A DNA stretch of 64,000 bases from Zoogloea sp. 1C4 (GCF_009469605.1 NZ_SSXU01000002.1:50216-114215); one strand, 5' to 3'; counted from the first letter of the stretch, positions 29,834 to 43,036 are shown. Notes: a model not told the origin generated them from the sequence alone. Translations and numbers: made by a program.

Positions 29834-29863
29834 CAAAAAAAGAACGGGCCCTGCGGCCCGTTC
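29834..29863 (-). terminator. Rho-independent terminator of thiC
   Basis: On the minus strand GAACGGGCC pairs with GGCCCGTTC around a four-base loop, followed by a run of T residues (A7 on the plus strand). It lies 23 bases behind the thiC stop codon. Confidence 0.85.
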
Positions 29864-29886
29864 GTCGGATACGGCGAAAGGTGACT

Positions 29887-31943
<2,057 letters not shown>

Positions 31944-32099
31944 CGTATCTGCTGAAAGTACTGGAAGCGACCGGTAAACGCAAGATTCCCCGAGGGTTTT
32001 GGTGGGCTTCGCAAAGTGGCGGCGGCTAAAGCTTTGGTGCCTTCGGGCCGAAATAGGGGCATCCGGCCCTTGCGGCCCGCCAATTTCCGGAGAATAAAA

Positions 32100-33572
32100 A
32101 TGCGCTACCGTCTGCGCCCCCTCGTTGCCCTGCTGGCGCTTGCCGGCATGTCTTCCGCGCTGGCTGCCGATTGGCAGACCATCGCCTCCGACAAGAAGCG
32201 CACGATCGAACTCGACCGGGCGAGCATCCTGCAGTCCGATCCGGGAACCAAGGTGGCCTGGGGGCGGATCGTGCTGTCCGACGCCGAGGCGGCAACCGCC
32301 GGCTATGCGGCGGTGAAGGCGCTCAACCGCTACGATTGCCGGAACCAGACCTTCGCCACCATCAAGCGGGTGTATCTGGACGCCGATTCGGCGGTGGTCA
32401 AGGACGAGAAGGTCAAGGTCGAGAAGGACATGCCGGTGGCCGCCGGCAGCGTGGACGAGAAGCTGTGGCGCGACGTGTGCAAGCCCGCCGGTGGCGGCGA
32501 CATCTCGGCGCTGGCCAAGAACGCCGCCAAGGCGGCCCAGACGGCCCAGGCGAAGCCGGAGCTGCGCGCGGCCGACTACCGCCCGGCCAAGGGCGCCGAG
32601 AAGCCGGTGGTGGCCCAGGTTTCCGAGGCCAAGGGCGAGCATGGCGCCGAGCCGGCGCTGCCAATCAAGAAGAATTTCATCGACAAGCCGGCGCCGCCTC
32701 CCAAGGCCGAACCGGCTGCCGAGAGGCCCGTGGAGCGTCCGGTGCGCGCCGAGGCGCCGCCGGAAGTGCAGCGGGTGCCGGCCTATGTGCCGCCGCCCCG
32801 GCCGAAGCCGCGGGTGGTGCGCTCGCCGGTGGTGTCGGTGGATTCCCATGCGGCCCACGGACCGGCTGCCGCGGGCACGCCGCTGGCCCATCACGACATC
32901 CACTGGAGCTACGACGGCGAAGGCGGCCCGGCCAACTGGGGCGTGCTCAAGCCCGAATGGCAGCTGTGCGGTAGTGGCGAGCGCCAGTCGCCGATCGACA
33001 TCCGCGAGGGGATCAAGGTGGAGCTGGAGCCGATCCGCTTCGACTACAAGCCGACCCAGTTCCGCATCGTCGATAACGGCCATACCGTGCAGGTGAACGT
33101 CGGCCCCGGCAGCAGCCTGCAGGTGATGGGGCGTTACTACGATCTGGTGCAGTTCCACTTCCACCGCCCGTCCGAAGAGCGCATCAACGGCAAGGGCTTC
33201 GAGATGGTGGCGCACCTGGTGCACAAGGATCTGGACGGCCGGCTGGCAGTGGTGGCGGTGCTCCTAGAGCGCGGCCAGCTGCATCCGCTGGTGCAGACCC
33301 TGTGGAACAACCTGCCGCTGGAGAAGAACGTGGATTACTCGCCGGAAGGTGTGGCGATCGATCTGAACGAGCTGCTGCCGAAAGATCGCAACTACTACAC
33401 CTATATGGGTTCGCTGACCACGCCCCCGTGCAGCGAGGGTGTGCTGTGGATGGTGATGAAGCAGCCGCAGCAGCTGTCGCCGGAGCAGATCGCGATCTTT
33501 GCGCGGATGTATCCGATGAACGCGCGGCCGATCCAGTCGGTGCGTGGTCGGATGATCAAGGAATCCCGCTGA
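32100..33572 (+). CDS. Secreted alpha-carbonic anhydrase with N-terminal adhesin-E-like domain
   Basis: A 490-residue exported protein. A Sec signal (residues 1-22, ending ALA) precedes a domain of about 105 residues (ADWQTIASDKKRTIELDRASI ... in part) like the surface-adhesin E fold, then a Pro/Ala/Lys-rich linker (about 130-262) and an alpha-type carbonic anhydrase (266-490). Zinc ligands His353, His355 (QFHFH) and His372 (AHLVH), the proton-shuttle position His328 (DNGHTV) and SLTTPPCSEGVLW are intact, so it should hydrate CO2 in the periplasm. It is divergent from thiC and ends in a strong terminator. It could supply bicarbonate to the SbtA transporter. Its C-terminal enzyme assignment is secure; the N-terminal domain name is tentative. 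Confidence 0.9.
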   Translation: MRYRLRPLVALLALAGMSSALAADWQTIASDKKRTIELDRASILQSDPGTKVAWGRIVLSDAEAATAGYAAVKALNRYDCRNQTFATIKRVYLDADSAVVKDEKVKVEKDMPVAAGSVDEKLWRDVCKPAGGGDISALAKNAAKAAQTAQAKPELRAADYRPAKGAEKPVVAQVSEAKGEHGAEPALPIKKNFIDKPAPPPKAEPAAERPVERPVRAEAPPEVQRVPAYVPPPRPKPRVVRSPVVSVDSHAAHGPAAAGTPLAHHDIHWSYDGEGGPANWGVLKPEWQLCGSGERQSPIDIREGIKVELEPIRFDYKPTQFRIVDNGHTVQVNVGPGSSLQVMGRYYDLVQFHFHRPSEERINGKGFEMVAHLVHKDLDGRLAVVAVLLERGQLHPLVQTLWNNLPLEKNVDYSPEGVAIDLNELLPKDRNYYTYMGSLTTPPCSEGVLWMVMKQPQQLSPEQIAIFARMYPMNARPIQSVRGRMIKESR

Positions 33573-33619
33573 AGGGGATGGGGGCCTGACGGGGCTGCGG
33601 CCCCGGCGTGACACAACGG

Positions 33620-33651
33620 AAAAGGGCGAACCGGGCGGTTCGCCCTTTTTG
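33620..33651. terminator. Rho-independent terminator between carbonic anhydrase and kinase genes
   Basis: AAAAGGGCGAACC and GGTTCGCCCTTTTT form a 13-pair stem with A- and T-runs on the two sides, so it can work for both convergent genes. Confidence 0.88.
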
Positions 33652-33654
33652 CGT

Positions 33655-36492
33655 TTATTCGCCGGTGCGGGCTTCGAGCTCGACGATCATCTGGTCGACA
33701 CCGTCGGCCAGCTGGCTGGCGAGGACGCGGCTGGCGGGGTCAGCGGCGCGGGCGGACAGGTCGGTCTGGGCGGCCAGTTCGTAGATCGTCTGGGCCTTGA
33801 GGGAGCCGGCGGTGCCCTTCAGGCTGTGGGCGATGAAGGAGAGTTCGGAGAGGTCGCCGTCGCCGGCGGCCAGCGCCCGCAGGCGCACGACGCTGGTGCG
33901 GTAGTTGGCCAGGGCCCGGCTGGCGAGCCGGGTGACGAAAGCGGTCTTGCCCTTGAACTGGGTTTCGAGCCCTTGCCAGTCGATCAGGCCATGAGTGGGC
34001 GTGGAGGTGGGCATGGTGTGGTCGGGTGTATCGGCGGACATGGCAGTGATCTCGTGGGTGGCCTGCTTTCGGCAGTGTCTCAGGATTTCGGTGACGAGTG
34101 TATTCAGATCAAGGGGTTTCGGGATGTGGGCGAGCATTCCTGCCGCAAGGCACTGATCCCGGGACTCGATGCCGGCGTGGGCGGTCAGCCCGAGCACCGG
34201 TAGGGTGGGGTCGAGGGCGCGCAGGTGGCCGGTCAGTGCGTAGCCGTCCATGTCGGGCATCTGGATGTCGGTGATGGCCACGTGATAGCGGGCGGTGCCT
34301 TCGGCTTCGAGCCGGGCGAGGGCCTCGGCGCCACTGGCAAGGCAGTCGATCTGCGCGCCTTCCTGGGTGAGCAGGTCGGTGAGGACGATGCGGTTGATCT
34401 CGTTGTCGTCCACCGCCAGGACGGTGAGCCCGGCGAGGCGGGCTTCCGGCGGGGTGTAGGCGGTGCTCTGGACCGCGCCGATGTTGCGCAGGCATTCCAC
34501 CAGATGGCGGGCGCGCAGCGGGCGTTCGATGAGCGGCAGGCGGCCGGAGAGGCCGTCCGCCAGGCCGGACATGTCGATCTCGTCGATGCGGCCGGCGAGG
34601 GCCAGGGGGCGGCCTTCGTCGCGGTTCTGGCGCAGCCATTTGCGCCAGTCGAGGCCCTGCTCGGCGATGCGGGCGTCGATGACGATCAGGGTGTCGTCGG
34701 GTAGCGTGTTGGCTGGTGCGTCGAGGGTGATGGCCGGAATGCCGCGGGCTTCGATCGCGGCGACGAGGCTGGTGGCGTCGTCGACCGGAAAACCGGCCAG
34801 CGCGATGCGCCCGGGCGGCGGAGGGGGTTCGGGTTCGGCGGCGATCAGCGGAATGCGCACGTCGAAGCTGCTGCCGACGCCAGGTGTGCTGGTGACCACG
34901 ATGTCGCCGCCCATGGCCTTGACTAGCTGGGATGAAATCGACAGCCCCAGGCCGGAGCCGCCGAAGCGGCGCGTGGTGGAACTGTCGGCCTGCTCGAAGG
35001 GCAGGAACAGGCGCTCGACCTGCTCGGGCGTCATGCCGATGCCGGTGTCGCTGATGCGGATGCACAGCTGGTCAGCCTCGACTCGTGCGTCGAGGCTGAC
35101 CGAGCCGGTGTCGGTGAATTTGATGGCGTTGCCCAGTACGTTGACCAGCACCTGGGACAGGCGCAGCGGGTCGCTGCGGCAGTGGGCGGGCAGCCCGTTC
35201 TCGCGCACGAAGAAGTTCAGCCGGCGGGCGTAGGCGCGTTCGGCGGTGAGTGTGATGGCGGAGTCGATGACCTTGCCGGGCTCGATCGGGATGCTCTCGA
35301 CCTTCAGCTTGCCGGCCTCGATCTTGGCGCAGTCGAGGACGTCGTTGATCACGCCCAGCAGGTGCTGGCCGGATTCGTTGATGCGGATGAACTGCTGTTC
35401 GGCGTTGCGCCCGGACGAGTTGCGGATGCCCATCTGGGCGAGGCCGAGGATCGCGTTGAGCGAGGTGCGGATCTCGTGGCTCATGTTGGCGAGGAACTCG
35501 CTGCGGGCCTGGGCGAGGCGTTCGGCTTCGGTGCGAGCCAGGACGTGGGCGCGCTCGACCCGCCGGCGTTCGAGCATTTCCTGGATCACGATGAAGATGA
35601 CCGCCAGCGGCACCAGGCCCATGCCGAGCAGCAGCAGCGGCGGGATCGAATGGCTGGTGAGCTCGCCCTCGGTGATCAGCGCGGCCAGCGCCAGGGGTGA
35701 GCCCTCGACTTGCTGCTTGAGCGCGGCGATGGGCGCCTCGTCGTCATTGTTGCTGATGCTGATCGCGCCGGTCTTGCCCCGGTTGCCGAGCCCGGAGAGG
35801 GCGAGCCGTACCTCCGGCTGGCGGAACGGGCCGGGCGCGGCGCTTGAGATGGGGTCGCCGGACCGATTGTTGATCAGGGCCTCGGGGCGCAGGGCGGTGC
35901 TGACGCTGACCCGGTTTTCGATCGGGGAGAGCGGGCCGCTGGCGATGATGTGGCCGCGAATCCGCCCCTTGATCGTCACCGGCTGGGTGAAGCGCAGCCG
36001 CTTGCCGTCGTCGAGCAGCTCGACGCCGCGGGGGGCGGCGGCGGTGGGGGGGGCGTCGGTGGCGCCGTCGGGGAGGTCTCCGACCTGGGCAACGATGGCG
36101 CCCTTGTCGTCGGCGAGGGTGAGCTGGTTGTAGATGGGGGCAAAGCCCAGACGCTTGCGCTCGATGAGGCGGCTGAACTTGTCGTCAATGGCCTGGATCT
36201 GGATGGCGAGGCCGTAGTCGGCAGTCATACCCAGGTCGACGCTGCCGAAGTAGCTGGCGACGACTTCCGATTCGGCCAGATCGGTGAGGTCGTTGTGGCG
36301 TTCGGTGAAGTAGTAGGAGAGGGCGTCGGCCCGGCGCACGAGATCGAGCTGGGCGGCGTCGATGAGGTGCTGCCGCAGCTGCTCCCGGACGCCCAGATTG
36401 TGCACGAGCAGGCTCACCGCATAGCCGACGAAGATCAGGATGGCGATGAAGCTCTTCCGGTAACGCCTTAGCAGGGAGTCGTCGCTGGACAT
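33655..36492 (-). CDS. Hybrid sensor histidine kinase with receiver and Hpt domains
   Basis: A 945-residue membrane sensor kinase. A periplasmic sensor of about 240 residues lies between two membrane helices (about 14-30 and 285-305). HisKA follows with His339 ([11 protein letters not shown]), then HATPase_c ([29 protein letters not shown]). A degenerate receiver-like segment (about 555-665) lacks the phospho-aspartate. A true receiver has Asp742 ([11 protein letters not shown]) and an Hpt domain has His889 ([11 protein letters not shown]). This is the BarA/ArcB-like phosphorelay layout. No response regulator lies nearby, so its output partner is unlinked. The signal is unknown. Confidence 0.92.
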   Translation of the reverse strand: MSSDDSLLRRYRKSFIAILIFVGYAVSLLVHNLGVREQLRQHLIDAAQLDLVRRADALSYYFTERHNDLTDLAESEVVASYFGSVDLGMTADYGLAIQIQAIDDKFSRLIERKRLGFAPIYNQLTLADDKGAIVAQVGDLPDGATDAPPTAAAPRGVELLDDGKRLRFTQPVTIKGRIRGHIIASGPLSPIENRVSVSTALRPEALINNRSGDPISSAAPGPFRQPEVRLALSGLGNRGKTGAISISNNDDEAPIAALKQQVEGSPLALAALITEGELTSHSIPPLLLLGMGLVPLAVIFIVIQEMLERRRVERAHVLARTEAERLAQARSEFLANMSHEIRTSLNAILGLAQMGIRNSSGRNAEQQFIRINESGQHLLGVINDVLDCAKIEAGKLKVESIPIEPGKVIDSAITLTAERAYARRLNFFVRENGLPAHCRSDPLRLSQVLVNVLGNAIKFTDTGSVSLDARVEADQLCIRISDTGIGMTPEQVERLFLPFEQADSSTTRRFGGSGLGLSISSQLVKAMGGDIVVTSTPGVGSSFDVRIPLIAAEPEPPPPPGRIALAGFPVDDATSLVAAIEARGIPAITLDAPANTLPDDTLIVIDARIAEQGLDWRKWLRQNRDEGRPLALAGRIDEIDMSGLADGLSGRLPLIERPLRARHLVECLRNIGAVQSTAYTPPEARLAGLTVLAVDDNEINRIVLTDLLTQEGAQIDCLASGAEALARLEAEGTARYHVAITDIQMPDMDGYALTGHLRALDPTLPVLGLTAHAGIESRDQCLAAGMLAHIPKPLDLNTLVTEILRHCRKQATHEITAMSADTPDHTMPTSTPTHGLIDWQGLETQFKGKTAFVTRLASRALANYRTSVVRLRALAAGDGDLSELSFIAHSLKGTAGSLKAQTIYELAAQTDLSARAADPASRVLASQLADGVDQMIVELEARTGE

Positions 36493-36635
36493 GAAAATGG
36501 GCAGATCGCTTCCGGGGCTGCCGCCTGAGGCGGGTGCGGTGTGCTGGATGACACGTGACTCCTTCGATAACGGAGTCCGACGGCGAATCTTTACCGGAAG
36601 TTACCTTGTTTACAGGGGTTTTGTGCAGTGCTATG

Positions 36636-37637
<1,002 letters not shown>

Positions 37638-37704
37638 GCCCCCCATTCTAGAATGTATTGCGAATCGTTTCCGATGCTTCCGGAGAATGGTGGTGCGGCG
37701 GGCC

Positions 37705-38619
37705 CTACTTGGTGGCCTTGCCGCCGGGAATGTCGCGGAAGAACTCCGGCAGGTAGCGGGGCGCCACGCGGAAGTACTTCTTCACCAGCTTCATGTAGGT
37801 GCCGTCTTTCTTGATGCCGGCGAGGAACTGGTTGAAGGCTTCGCGCAGCTCGGGGGAATCCTTGCGGAAGGCGGCGGCCATGCGCTGCTCTTCCGAGATC
37901 GGGCCGATCACCTTGATCTTTCCCGGCCACAGTTCGAGGGCGATCATCACGTCGGGCACGTCCAGCAGCGTCATGTCGCTCTCGTGCTTGAGCATGGCCG
38001 GCACGATGTCGTTGAGGTTGGTGCTGCCGGTGAAGCGCTTGAGCTTGAGGCCCTTGTTGTCCAGGTCGTAGAGGGTCGGATCAAGGCAGGAGTTGTCCAT
38101 CACGAAGGTGGTGCCGAGCCGGAGGGCGGCCTTGGTGGCACGGATGTCCTGTTCCTTGTCGCCGCTGGGCTTGATCGGCTGGGCGGGATTGTCCGGCCGG
38201 GCCAGCAGCCACACGGCGGAGGGGAAGGTGGGGTCGGAGAAATCCACCACCTTCAGACGCGGGGGCAGGATGGTCATGCCGTTGGCGATCATGTCGCCGC
38301 GGATCTGGCGCCGGCCGACTTCCTGGACGGTGGGCTTGAAGCGGATCTCCTTGCCGGTGAGGTCGCCGAAGATGGTTTCCCAGGTGCTGGGCACGAACTC
38401 ATAGCGCACGCCGAGATGCTTGGCGAAGAGCTGGACGATCTCCACGTCGAGCCCGTCGCCGCTGCCGGTGACAAAGTTGGCGTAGGGCACGCCCAGGTGG
38501 CGCAGCACGCCCCGCTCGCGGATCTCGTGCAGGTCGTTGGCAAGGGCGCCACCGCAGAGGCACAGGAGGCCGGCTGCGAGGATCAGTCGGCGGACGAGGG
38601 AGGCGGTTTTGTGCAGCAT
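37705..38619 (-). CDS. Periplasmic solute-binding protein (SBP_bac_3-like)
   Basis: A 304-residue exported binding protein. The signal peptide runs [27 protein letters not shown], and the mature part has the pattern [39 protein letters not shown], then [42 protein letters not shown] and [33 protein letters not shown], typical of amino acid-type binding proteins. The start fits the signal peptide and is preceded by AGGAA. No permease or ATPase gene is nearby. It could serve an unlinked ABC system or a sensory role. Confidence 0.82.
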   Translation of the reverse strand: MLHKTASLVRRLILAAGLLCLCGGALANDLHEIRERGVLRHLGVPYANFVTGSGDGLDVEIVQLFAKHLGVRYEFVPSTWETIFGDLTGKEIRFKPTVQEVGRRQIRGDMIANGMTILPPRLKVVDFSDPTFPSAVWLLARPDNPAQPIKPSGDKEQDIRATKAALRLGTTFVMDNSCLDPTLYDLDNKGLKLKRFTGSTNLNDIVPAMLKHESDMTLLDVPDVMIALELWPGKIKVIGPISEEQRMAAAFRKDSPELREAFNQFLAGIKKDGTYMKLVKKYFRVAPRYLPEFFRDIPGGKATK

Positions 38620-38728
38620 GGGGGTTCCTTCGAGCTGTCCGGATGCCGTGGATGCGGCGGGCGGTGTGTCTGGCAAGTAGCGGTGAAGGTAGCCGAAACT
38701 TTAGGACGGTTGCGATCAAAAATGCTGA

Positions 38729-40138
38729 TCAGGTTTCGTCGGCGACGGCCGCGGCGAGAAACCGTTCGAGGCGCGGTTCGGCGCAGAAGCCCACGTTGAG
38801 GCGCAGGAAGCCGGACGGCTGGTTCTGGGGGCGGAAGACGTTCCCCGGGGCGAGCAGGATGTTGTCGCGGGTGGCACGACGGGCCAGCTCGGCGGTGTCG
38901 GCAAGGCCCGGCACCCGGGCCCACACGAAGGGGCCGCCGCGGGGTTCGGGGTCGGGCTTGAGGCCGACCCGTTCCAGCATCCGCAGGGCTTGCCCGGTGG
39001 ATTCGGCGAGGCGGCCCTTCAGGCGGTCGAGCAGCTTGCGGTAGTGGCCGTCGGTGAGGAGCTGGTGGACGAGCTGCTCCGCGAGCTCGGCCGACGACAT
39101 CATCGAGACGATCTTCACGTCGGTGAACAGATGTGCCAGATCCGGCCGGCAGGCCAGGAAGCCGACCCGCAGGTTGCCCGAGATCGTCTTTGAGAAGCTG
39201 GAGGTGTAGATCACCCGGTTCAGCTGGTCGAGCCCGGCGAGGCGGGTGGCGGCGTCGGGGGCGAGGTCGCCGTAGATGTCATCCTCGACGATCATGAAGT
39301 CGTGCTTCTCGGCCAGCTGCAGCACCCGGAAGGCGACCGCCGGCGAGAGGTTGCAGGCCGTGGGGTTGTGCAGCACCGAGTGGGTGAAGAACAGCCGCGG
39401 CTGGTGCTCGGCGAGGATGGCTTCGAGGGCGGCGGTGTCGGGGCCGTCCGGGGTGCGCGGCACGCCCATCAGCGCCACGCCGTACAGGCGCAGGTTGCCG
39501 AAGAGGTTCCAGTAGCCGGGGTCGTCCACCAGCACGCAGTCGCCGGGCTTGAGGAAGTAACGGCACACGATGTCGAGCGCCTGATGCACGCCGTAGGTGA
39601 GGACGATCTGTTCCGGCGTGGCGCCGATGCCGATCTCCGCCAGCCGTACCTGCAACTGGGCGCGCAGGGGCGCGTAGCCCTGGGCCGAGCCGTAGCTCAC
39701 CGGGCGCACGTCGGCGCGCCGGGTGAGGCCGCGCAGGGCGCGCAGTACGCCGGCTTCGTCGAGCCACGCGGCGGGCAGGCTGCCCGAGCCGGCCAGGATG
39801 CGATCAGGATCGCCATTGGCCATCTCGCGCATCAGCCAGCTGGCGTCGATGGCGCGCTCGATGGAATCCGTGCCGGCGATGGCGCGGGCGGGCTGGGTGC
39901 GGCTCGCCACGTAGAAGCCCGAGCCCCGGCGCGACTGCAGGTAGCCCACCGCCACCAGCCGGTCGTAGGCTTCGACCACGGTGAAGCGCGACACGCCGTG
40001 GTGCTCGGCAAACTGGCGGATCGGCGGCAGGCGCGCGCCGGGGCGCAGGATGCGGTCGTCGATGCGGGTGCGCACGGCGGTGACGATCTGGTCCACCAGC
40101 GGGGTGGGGCTGTCGGTGGAGAGGGTGAGCTGCAGCAT
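38729..40138 (-). CDS. MocR/GntR-type regulator with aminotransferase-like domain
   Basis: A 469-residue MocR-family regulator: an N-terminal GntR winged helix (DRILRPGARLPPIRQFAEHHGVSRFTVVEAYDRLVAVGYL, in part residues 30-70) and a fold type I aminotransferase domain. The PLP-binding lysine is in YTSSFSKTISGNLRVGF and the aspartate pair in IVEDDIYGDL. The product starts MLQLTLSTDSPTPLVDQIV; the open frame further upstream adds no domain. The target is often a divergent or adjacent gene; here the divergent neighbour is a small exported protein of unknown function. Confidence 0.88.
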   Translation of the reverse strand: MLQLTLSTDSPTPLVDQIVTAVRTRIDDRILRPGARLPPIRQFAEHHGVSRFTVVEAYDRLVAVGYLQSRRGSGFYVASRTQPARAIAGTDSIERAIDASWLMREMANGDPDRILAGSGSLPAAWLDEAGVLRALRGLTRRADVRPVSYGSAQGYAPLRAQLQVRLAEIGIGATPEQIVLTYGVHQALDIVCRYFLKPGDCVLVDDPGYWNLFGNLRLYGVALMGVPRTPDGPDTAALEAILAEHQPRLFFTHSVLHNPTACNLSPAVAFRVLQLAEKHDFMIVEDDIYGDLAPDAATRLAGLDQLNRVIYTSSFSKTISGNLRVGFLACRPDLAHLFTDVKIVSMMSSAELAEQLVHQLLTDGHYRKLLDRLKGRLAESTGQALRMLERVGLKPDPEPRGGPFVWARVPGLADTAELARRATRDNILLAPGNVFRPQNQPSGFLRLNVGFCAEPRLERFLAAAVADET

Positions 40139-40289
40139 GGGAGGCTCCGGTGTATCGGTCGGATCGCCGGGCCAGTGGGCCGGTTGCGACCGGTACGGGA
40201 AGGTGGTTTGTCCGGATAGTGTATCTGTGGTTGGGTGAAAGTGTTCGGTATTGTCAGGTCGTCCGAGTTGATCGTCGAGGAGACCTGCC

Positions 40290-40739
40290 ATGTTTCGCCT
40301 TCCATTGCTTGTGCTGACCACCGTCATCGCCCTTGCGGCTGCACCGGCCCGGGCCGGCGGCGTGGAAGCCTACTGCCCGGAGTTGAAATGGGTGCTGCTG
40401 GCGCCGCCGGGTGGCAGCGCGGTGCAGGTGATCGACGTGCGCCGTGGCGTGACGCCGCTCTCCACCCTGCGCAGCCGGCCCCGCGGCCCGGTGCTGGCGG
40501 TGCATGTGCAGGCCGCGAGCCGGCGGGTGTGGGTGCTGGCGGAGAACGGGCTGGATGCCCACGACGGCTTCAATGGCCGGGTGTTGGGCCACTGGCGGGC
40601 GCCGGAGGGCGTGCGGCTCGACCGGTTGGAGGCGGACGCCGCTGGCCGGCTGACGGCGTGGAGCGGCGCGCGGCCCTTCGAGGCGGTGCAGGGCGCGGCG
40701 ATGCTGGTGCCAGCGGGCGCCCGGGTGAGCTGGCGCTGA
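40290..40739 (+). CDS. Small exported protein of unknown function
   Basis: A 149-residue protein with a clear signal peptide (MFRLPLLVLTTVIALAAAPARA, cleavage near residue 22). The mature part (VLAVHVQAASRRVWVLAENGLDAHDGFNGRVLGHW) looks like one or two beta-propeller blades. I do not recognise a family. A GAGGAG ribosome site precedes the ATG. It is divergent from the MocR gene with 151 bases between them, so it may be its target, but nothing in the sequence proves it. Confidence 0.65.
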   Translation: MFRLPLLVLTTVIALAAAPARAGGVEAYCPELKWVLLAPPGGSAVQVIDVRRGVTPLSTLRSRPRGPVLAVHVQAASRRVWVLAENGLDAHDGFNGRVLGHWRAPEGVRLDRLEADAAGRLTAWSGARPFEAVQGAAMLVPAGARVSWR

Positions 40740-40759
40740 AGGGCTTGGTGCTGGACGGC

Positions 40760-41950
40760 TCAGGCGCCGAGGGCGGCGAAGCCCTGGCGATACAGGGTGG
40801 CGAGTTCGTGGGCCATCTTGCGACGCTGGGCAGGATCGGTGGCGAGGGTGCGGGCGAGGCTGCCGGCCACGTCGGAGACGTGCACCGCGCCCGGGTGGCC
40901 GGTGGCTTCCCAGGTGGCGGCGAAGGCGGCCTGCTTGGTGGGGTGGCCGGCCTGGCGGGGGTGGAGCACGTTGACCCGCGGCAGCCCGAAGGCCATCGCC
41001 ACGATGCGGCCGTGCAGGCTGCTGCCGCAGTAGCCGCGGCTGTTGGCGATGAGGGCGCAGATGTCCCACAGGTAGAGGGAGTTGAGGATGGTCAGCGGCC
41101 GGGTGCGGAGCAGTCCGGCAAGGCGCTGCAGGCAGTCCAGGTCGTCGTGCCATGGGGCGGCGCCGGCGCGGAACAGCACGATGCCGAGTCCGGCTGCTGC
41201 GGCGGCCTGGTCGAGCTGCGCGGCCAGGGCGGCGAGGGTTGCATCGTCGCCGAAATCGGCCCCGAGCTGAACGGCCAGATAGCCGTTCGGGAAGGCGGCG
41301 CGGATGTCGGCGAGCTCTCCCCGGGCGGCGTGGGCGTCGATGGTGGGGCCGAAGAGTTCGGCCACCATCACCGCCGGGTCGGGCATCAGCCGGGCCTGGA
41401 TGCCGGCGGCGCGCAGGTGGGCCAGGGTGAGCCGGTCGCGGACGCCCACGGCGTTGGCGGCGCGGAGGGCGGTGATGACTTCGTCGCGCAGGTCGGGCGG
41501 GCTTTCGGCCAGCTCGACCCCGCCCACGGCGCAGTAGATGCGCCGCTGGGCCGCGGGAAACAGCCCGGGCGGCACGCAGTACGGGGCGTGGGACGGCAGG
41601 CCGAGGATGCGCTCGGTCCACGCGTCGCGGGCCGACGGGCTGGCGTCGAGGCGGCTGACGATGACCTGGGCAGCGGCGGGCGGCTGGAGCATCACCGCGG
41701 CTTCCCAGGCCTTGCAGGTGAGGAGCTCGCCGCCGGCGTGGATCAGGCGGATCGGCTTGTCGCCCCAGGTTTCAGCCAGCTGGGTGATGGCATGGACGGG
41801 GTGCCCACCCCACTCCCGCATGTCCCGTTCGGCCAGCCCGGCGAAGATGAGCGGCCGTGCCGGGAGCAGGGCGGCGGCCACGTGGGGAAACAGCATGTCG
41901 CCGAAATTGTGCCGGTCAAAGGCGCCAAACAGGATGGTCGGGAGGGTCAT
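40760..41950 (-). CDS. Polysaccharide pyruvyl transferase-family protein
   Basis: A 396-residue protein of the polysaccharide pyruvyl transferase (CsaB/WcaK-like) family, adding pyruvate ketals to surface glycans. Features are LFGAFDRHNFGDMLFPHVAAALL at the start (in part), HAGGELLTCKAW, AVGVRDRLTLAHLRAAGI with MPDPAVMV, and the C-terminal ICALIANSRGYCGSSLHGRIVAMAFGLPRV. The start MTLPTILFGAF fits the family; the frame open upstream of it is not protein-like. No other glycan genes lie around it. It follows the superoxide dismutase gene by 17 bases. Confidence 0.8.
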   Translation of the reverse strand: MTLPTILFGAFDRHNFGDMLFPHVAAALLPARPLIFAGLAERDMREWGGHPVHAITQLAETWGDKPIRLIHAGGELLTCKAWEAAVMLQPPAAAQVIVSRLDASPSARDAWTERILGLPSHAPYCVPPGLFPAAQRRIYCAVGGVELAESPPDLRDEVITALRAANAVGVRDRLTLAHLRAAGIQARLMPDPAVMVAELFGPTIDAHAARGELADIRAAFPNGYLAVQLGADFGDDATLAALAAQLDQAAAAAGLGIVLFRAGAAPWHDDLDCLQRLAGLLRTRPLTILNSLYLWDICALIANSRGYCGSSLHGRIVAMAFGLPRVNVLHPRQAGHPTKQAAFAATWEATGHPGAVHVSDVAGSLARTLATDPAQRRKMAHELATLYRQGFAALGA

Positions 41951-41967
41951 CGTGGGGCTGGGGACGG

Positions 41968-42672
41968 TCAGCCGAGGTTGCGCAGGGCGAAGTCCCAGTC
42001 GATCAGCTTGTCGAGCAGGGCATTGGCGTAGTCGGCGCGCCGGTTCTGGTAGTCGAGGTAATAGGCGTGCTCCCACACGTCGATCGCCAGCAGCGGCTTG
42101 AGGCCGGCGGTGAGCGGGGTGTCGGCGTTGCCGGTCTTGACGATCTTGAGGCGCTCGCCATCGGCCACCAGCCAGGCCCAGCCGCTGCCGAACTGGGTGA
42201 TGGCTGCGTTGGCGAATTCCTTCTTGAAGGCGGCGACGCTGCCGAAGGCCGCTTCGAGGCGCTGGCGCAGCGCGGCCGGTGGTTCGCCGCCGCCGCGGGG
42301 GCGCAGGCTCTGCCAGTAGAAGCTGTGGTTCCAGGTCTGCGCGGCATTGTTGAAGAGCGCGGCCTGGTCGGGCTTGCCGGCGCTGGCGGCGATGAGCTGG
42401 ACGAGCGACTGGCCTTCGAGGGGCGTGCCGGCGATGAGTCTGGCGGTGTTGTCGGCGTAGGCCTTGTGGTGCTTGCCGTAGTGGTAGCCGAGGGTGTTGG
42501 CCGAGAGCACCGGGTCGAGGGCGTCGAGGGCGTAGGGGAGGTCGGGGAGGAAGTTCTGGCTCTGGGCGGCGGCCCGGGCGCGGAGTGGCAGGCCGGTCGC
42601 GCCGAGCAGGATGGTGCTGCCGGCGGCGAGGAGGAGGTTGCGCCGGGTGGTCTGCGGGGCGGTGTGTCGCAT
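41968..42672 (-). CDS. sodB: Tat-exported Fe superoxide dismutase
   Basis: A 234-residue iron-type superoxide dismutase with a twin-arginine signal ([18 protein letters not shown], Arg10-Arg11, cleavage near ARA at 34). Metal ligands are His64 ([10 protein letters not shown]), His116 (WNHSFYW), Asp198 and His202 ([11 protein letters not shown]). Gln112 in AAQTWNH marks the Fe type rather than the Mn type. The start MRHTAPQ is needed for the Tat signal and avoids a 17-residue extension. Export of the folded metalloenzyme would protect the periplasm against superoxide. Most FeSODs are cytoplasmic, so the signal is noteworthy. Confidence 0.9.
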   Translation of the reverse strand: MRHTAPQTTRRNLLLAAGSTILLGATGLPLRARAAAQSQNFLPDLPYALDALDPVLSANTLGYHYGKHHKAYADNTARLIAGTPLEGQSLVQLIAASAGKPDQAALFNNAAQTWNHSFYWQSLRPRGGGEPPAALRQRLEAAFGSVAAFKKEFANAAITQFGSGWAWLVADGERLKIVKTGNADTPLTAGLKPLLAIDVWEHAYYLDYQNRRADYANALLDKLIDWDFALRNLG

Positions 42673-42979
42673 GGTTGCTCCTGACTGAGGTGACAGCAGG
42701 AGCTCAGAGTATCGCAAGTTCAAAATTTGTCTAAGTCAACTTCTTGAGTTTTAACGTTGTGACAAATTCACGGTTTCGGGTTAATCCGTTTGGGCGTCCT
42801 GTCTCTGGCGGGGGGCTGGAAGGGTTTTGCGGCTGACGTGAGCGCTGAGGGGTGACGGGCGCGGAGGATCGACAGGATCGTAGGCGTCTTTAGCGGCTCA
42901 GGGCGGCGATGGCGGTTGTTCCACATCATTTGACGATTCCGCTCGGCGGGCCGCGCCCCGGATGCGGGAAAGCGCTGCC

Positions 42980-43008
42980 TTTACAGGCATCTTGTGCTTG
43001 TCTAGAAT
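42980..43008 (+). promoter_or_regulatory. Sigma-70 promoter of the TetR-RND operon
   Basis: TTTACA and TAGAAT are separated by exactly 17 bases, five of six matches in each box. The predicted transcript start (about 43015) falls inside the operator that overlaps the -10 box. Confidence 0.7.
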
Positions 43009-43036
43009 TTACTGACTAACTGGTCAGTCAGTAAAT
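43007..43036. promoter_or_regulatory. TetR-type operator on the efflux promoter
   Basis: ATTTACTGACT and AGTCAGTAAAT are perfect 11-base inverted arms around eight bases. The dyad overlaps the -10 box and reaches to 3 bases before the start codon, the ideal place for repression. Little room is left for a ribosome site. Confidence 0.82.

Noticed and set aside
40139..40289. Repeated GTGTATC heptamers between the MocR gene and its divergent neighbour
   Set aside because: The two copies at about 40150 and 40219 are short and 69 bases apart. MocR sites are usually longer direct repeats, so this could be chance.
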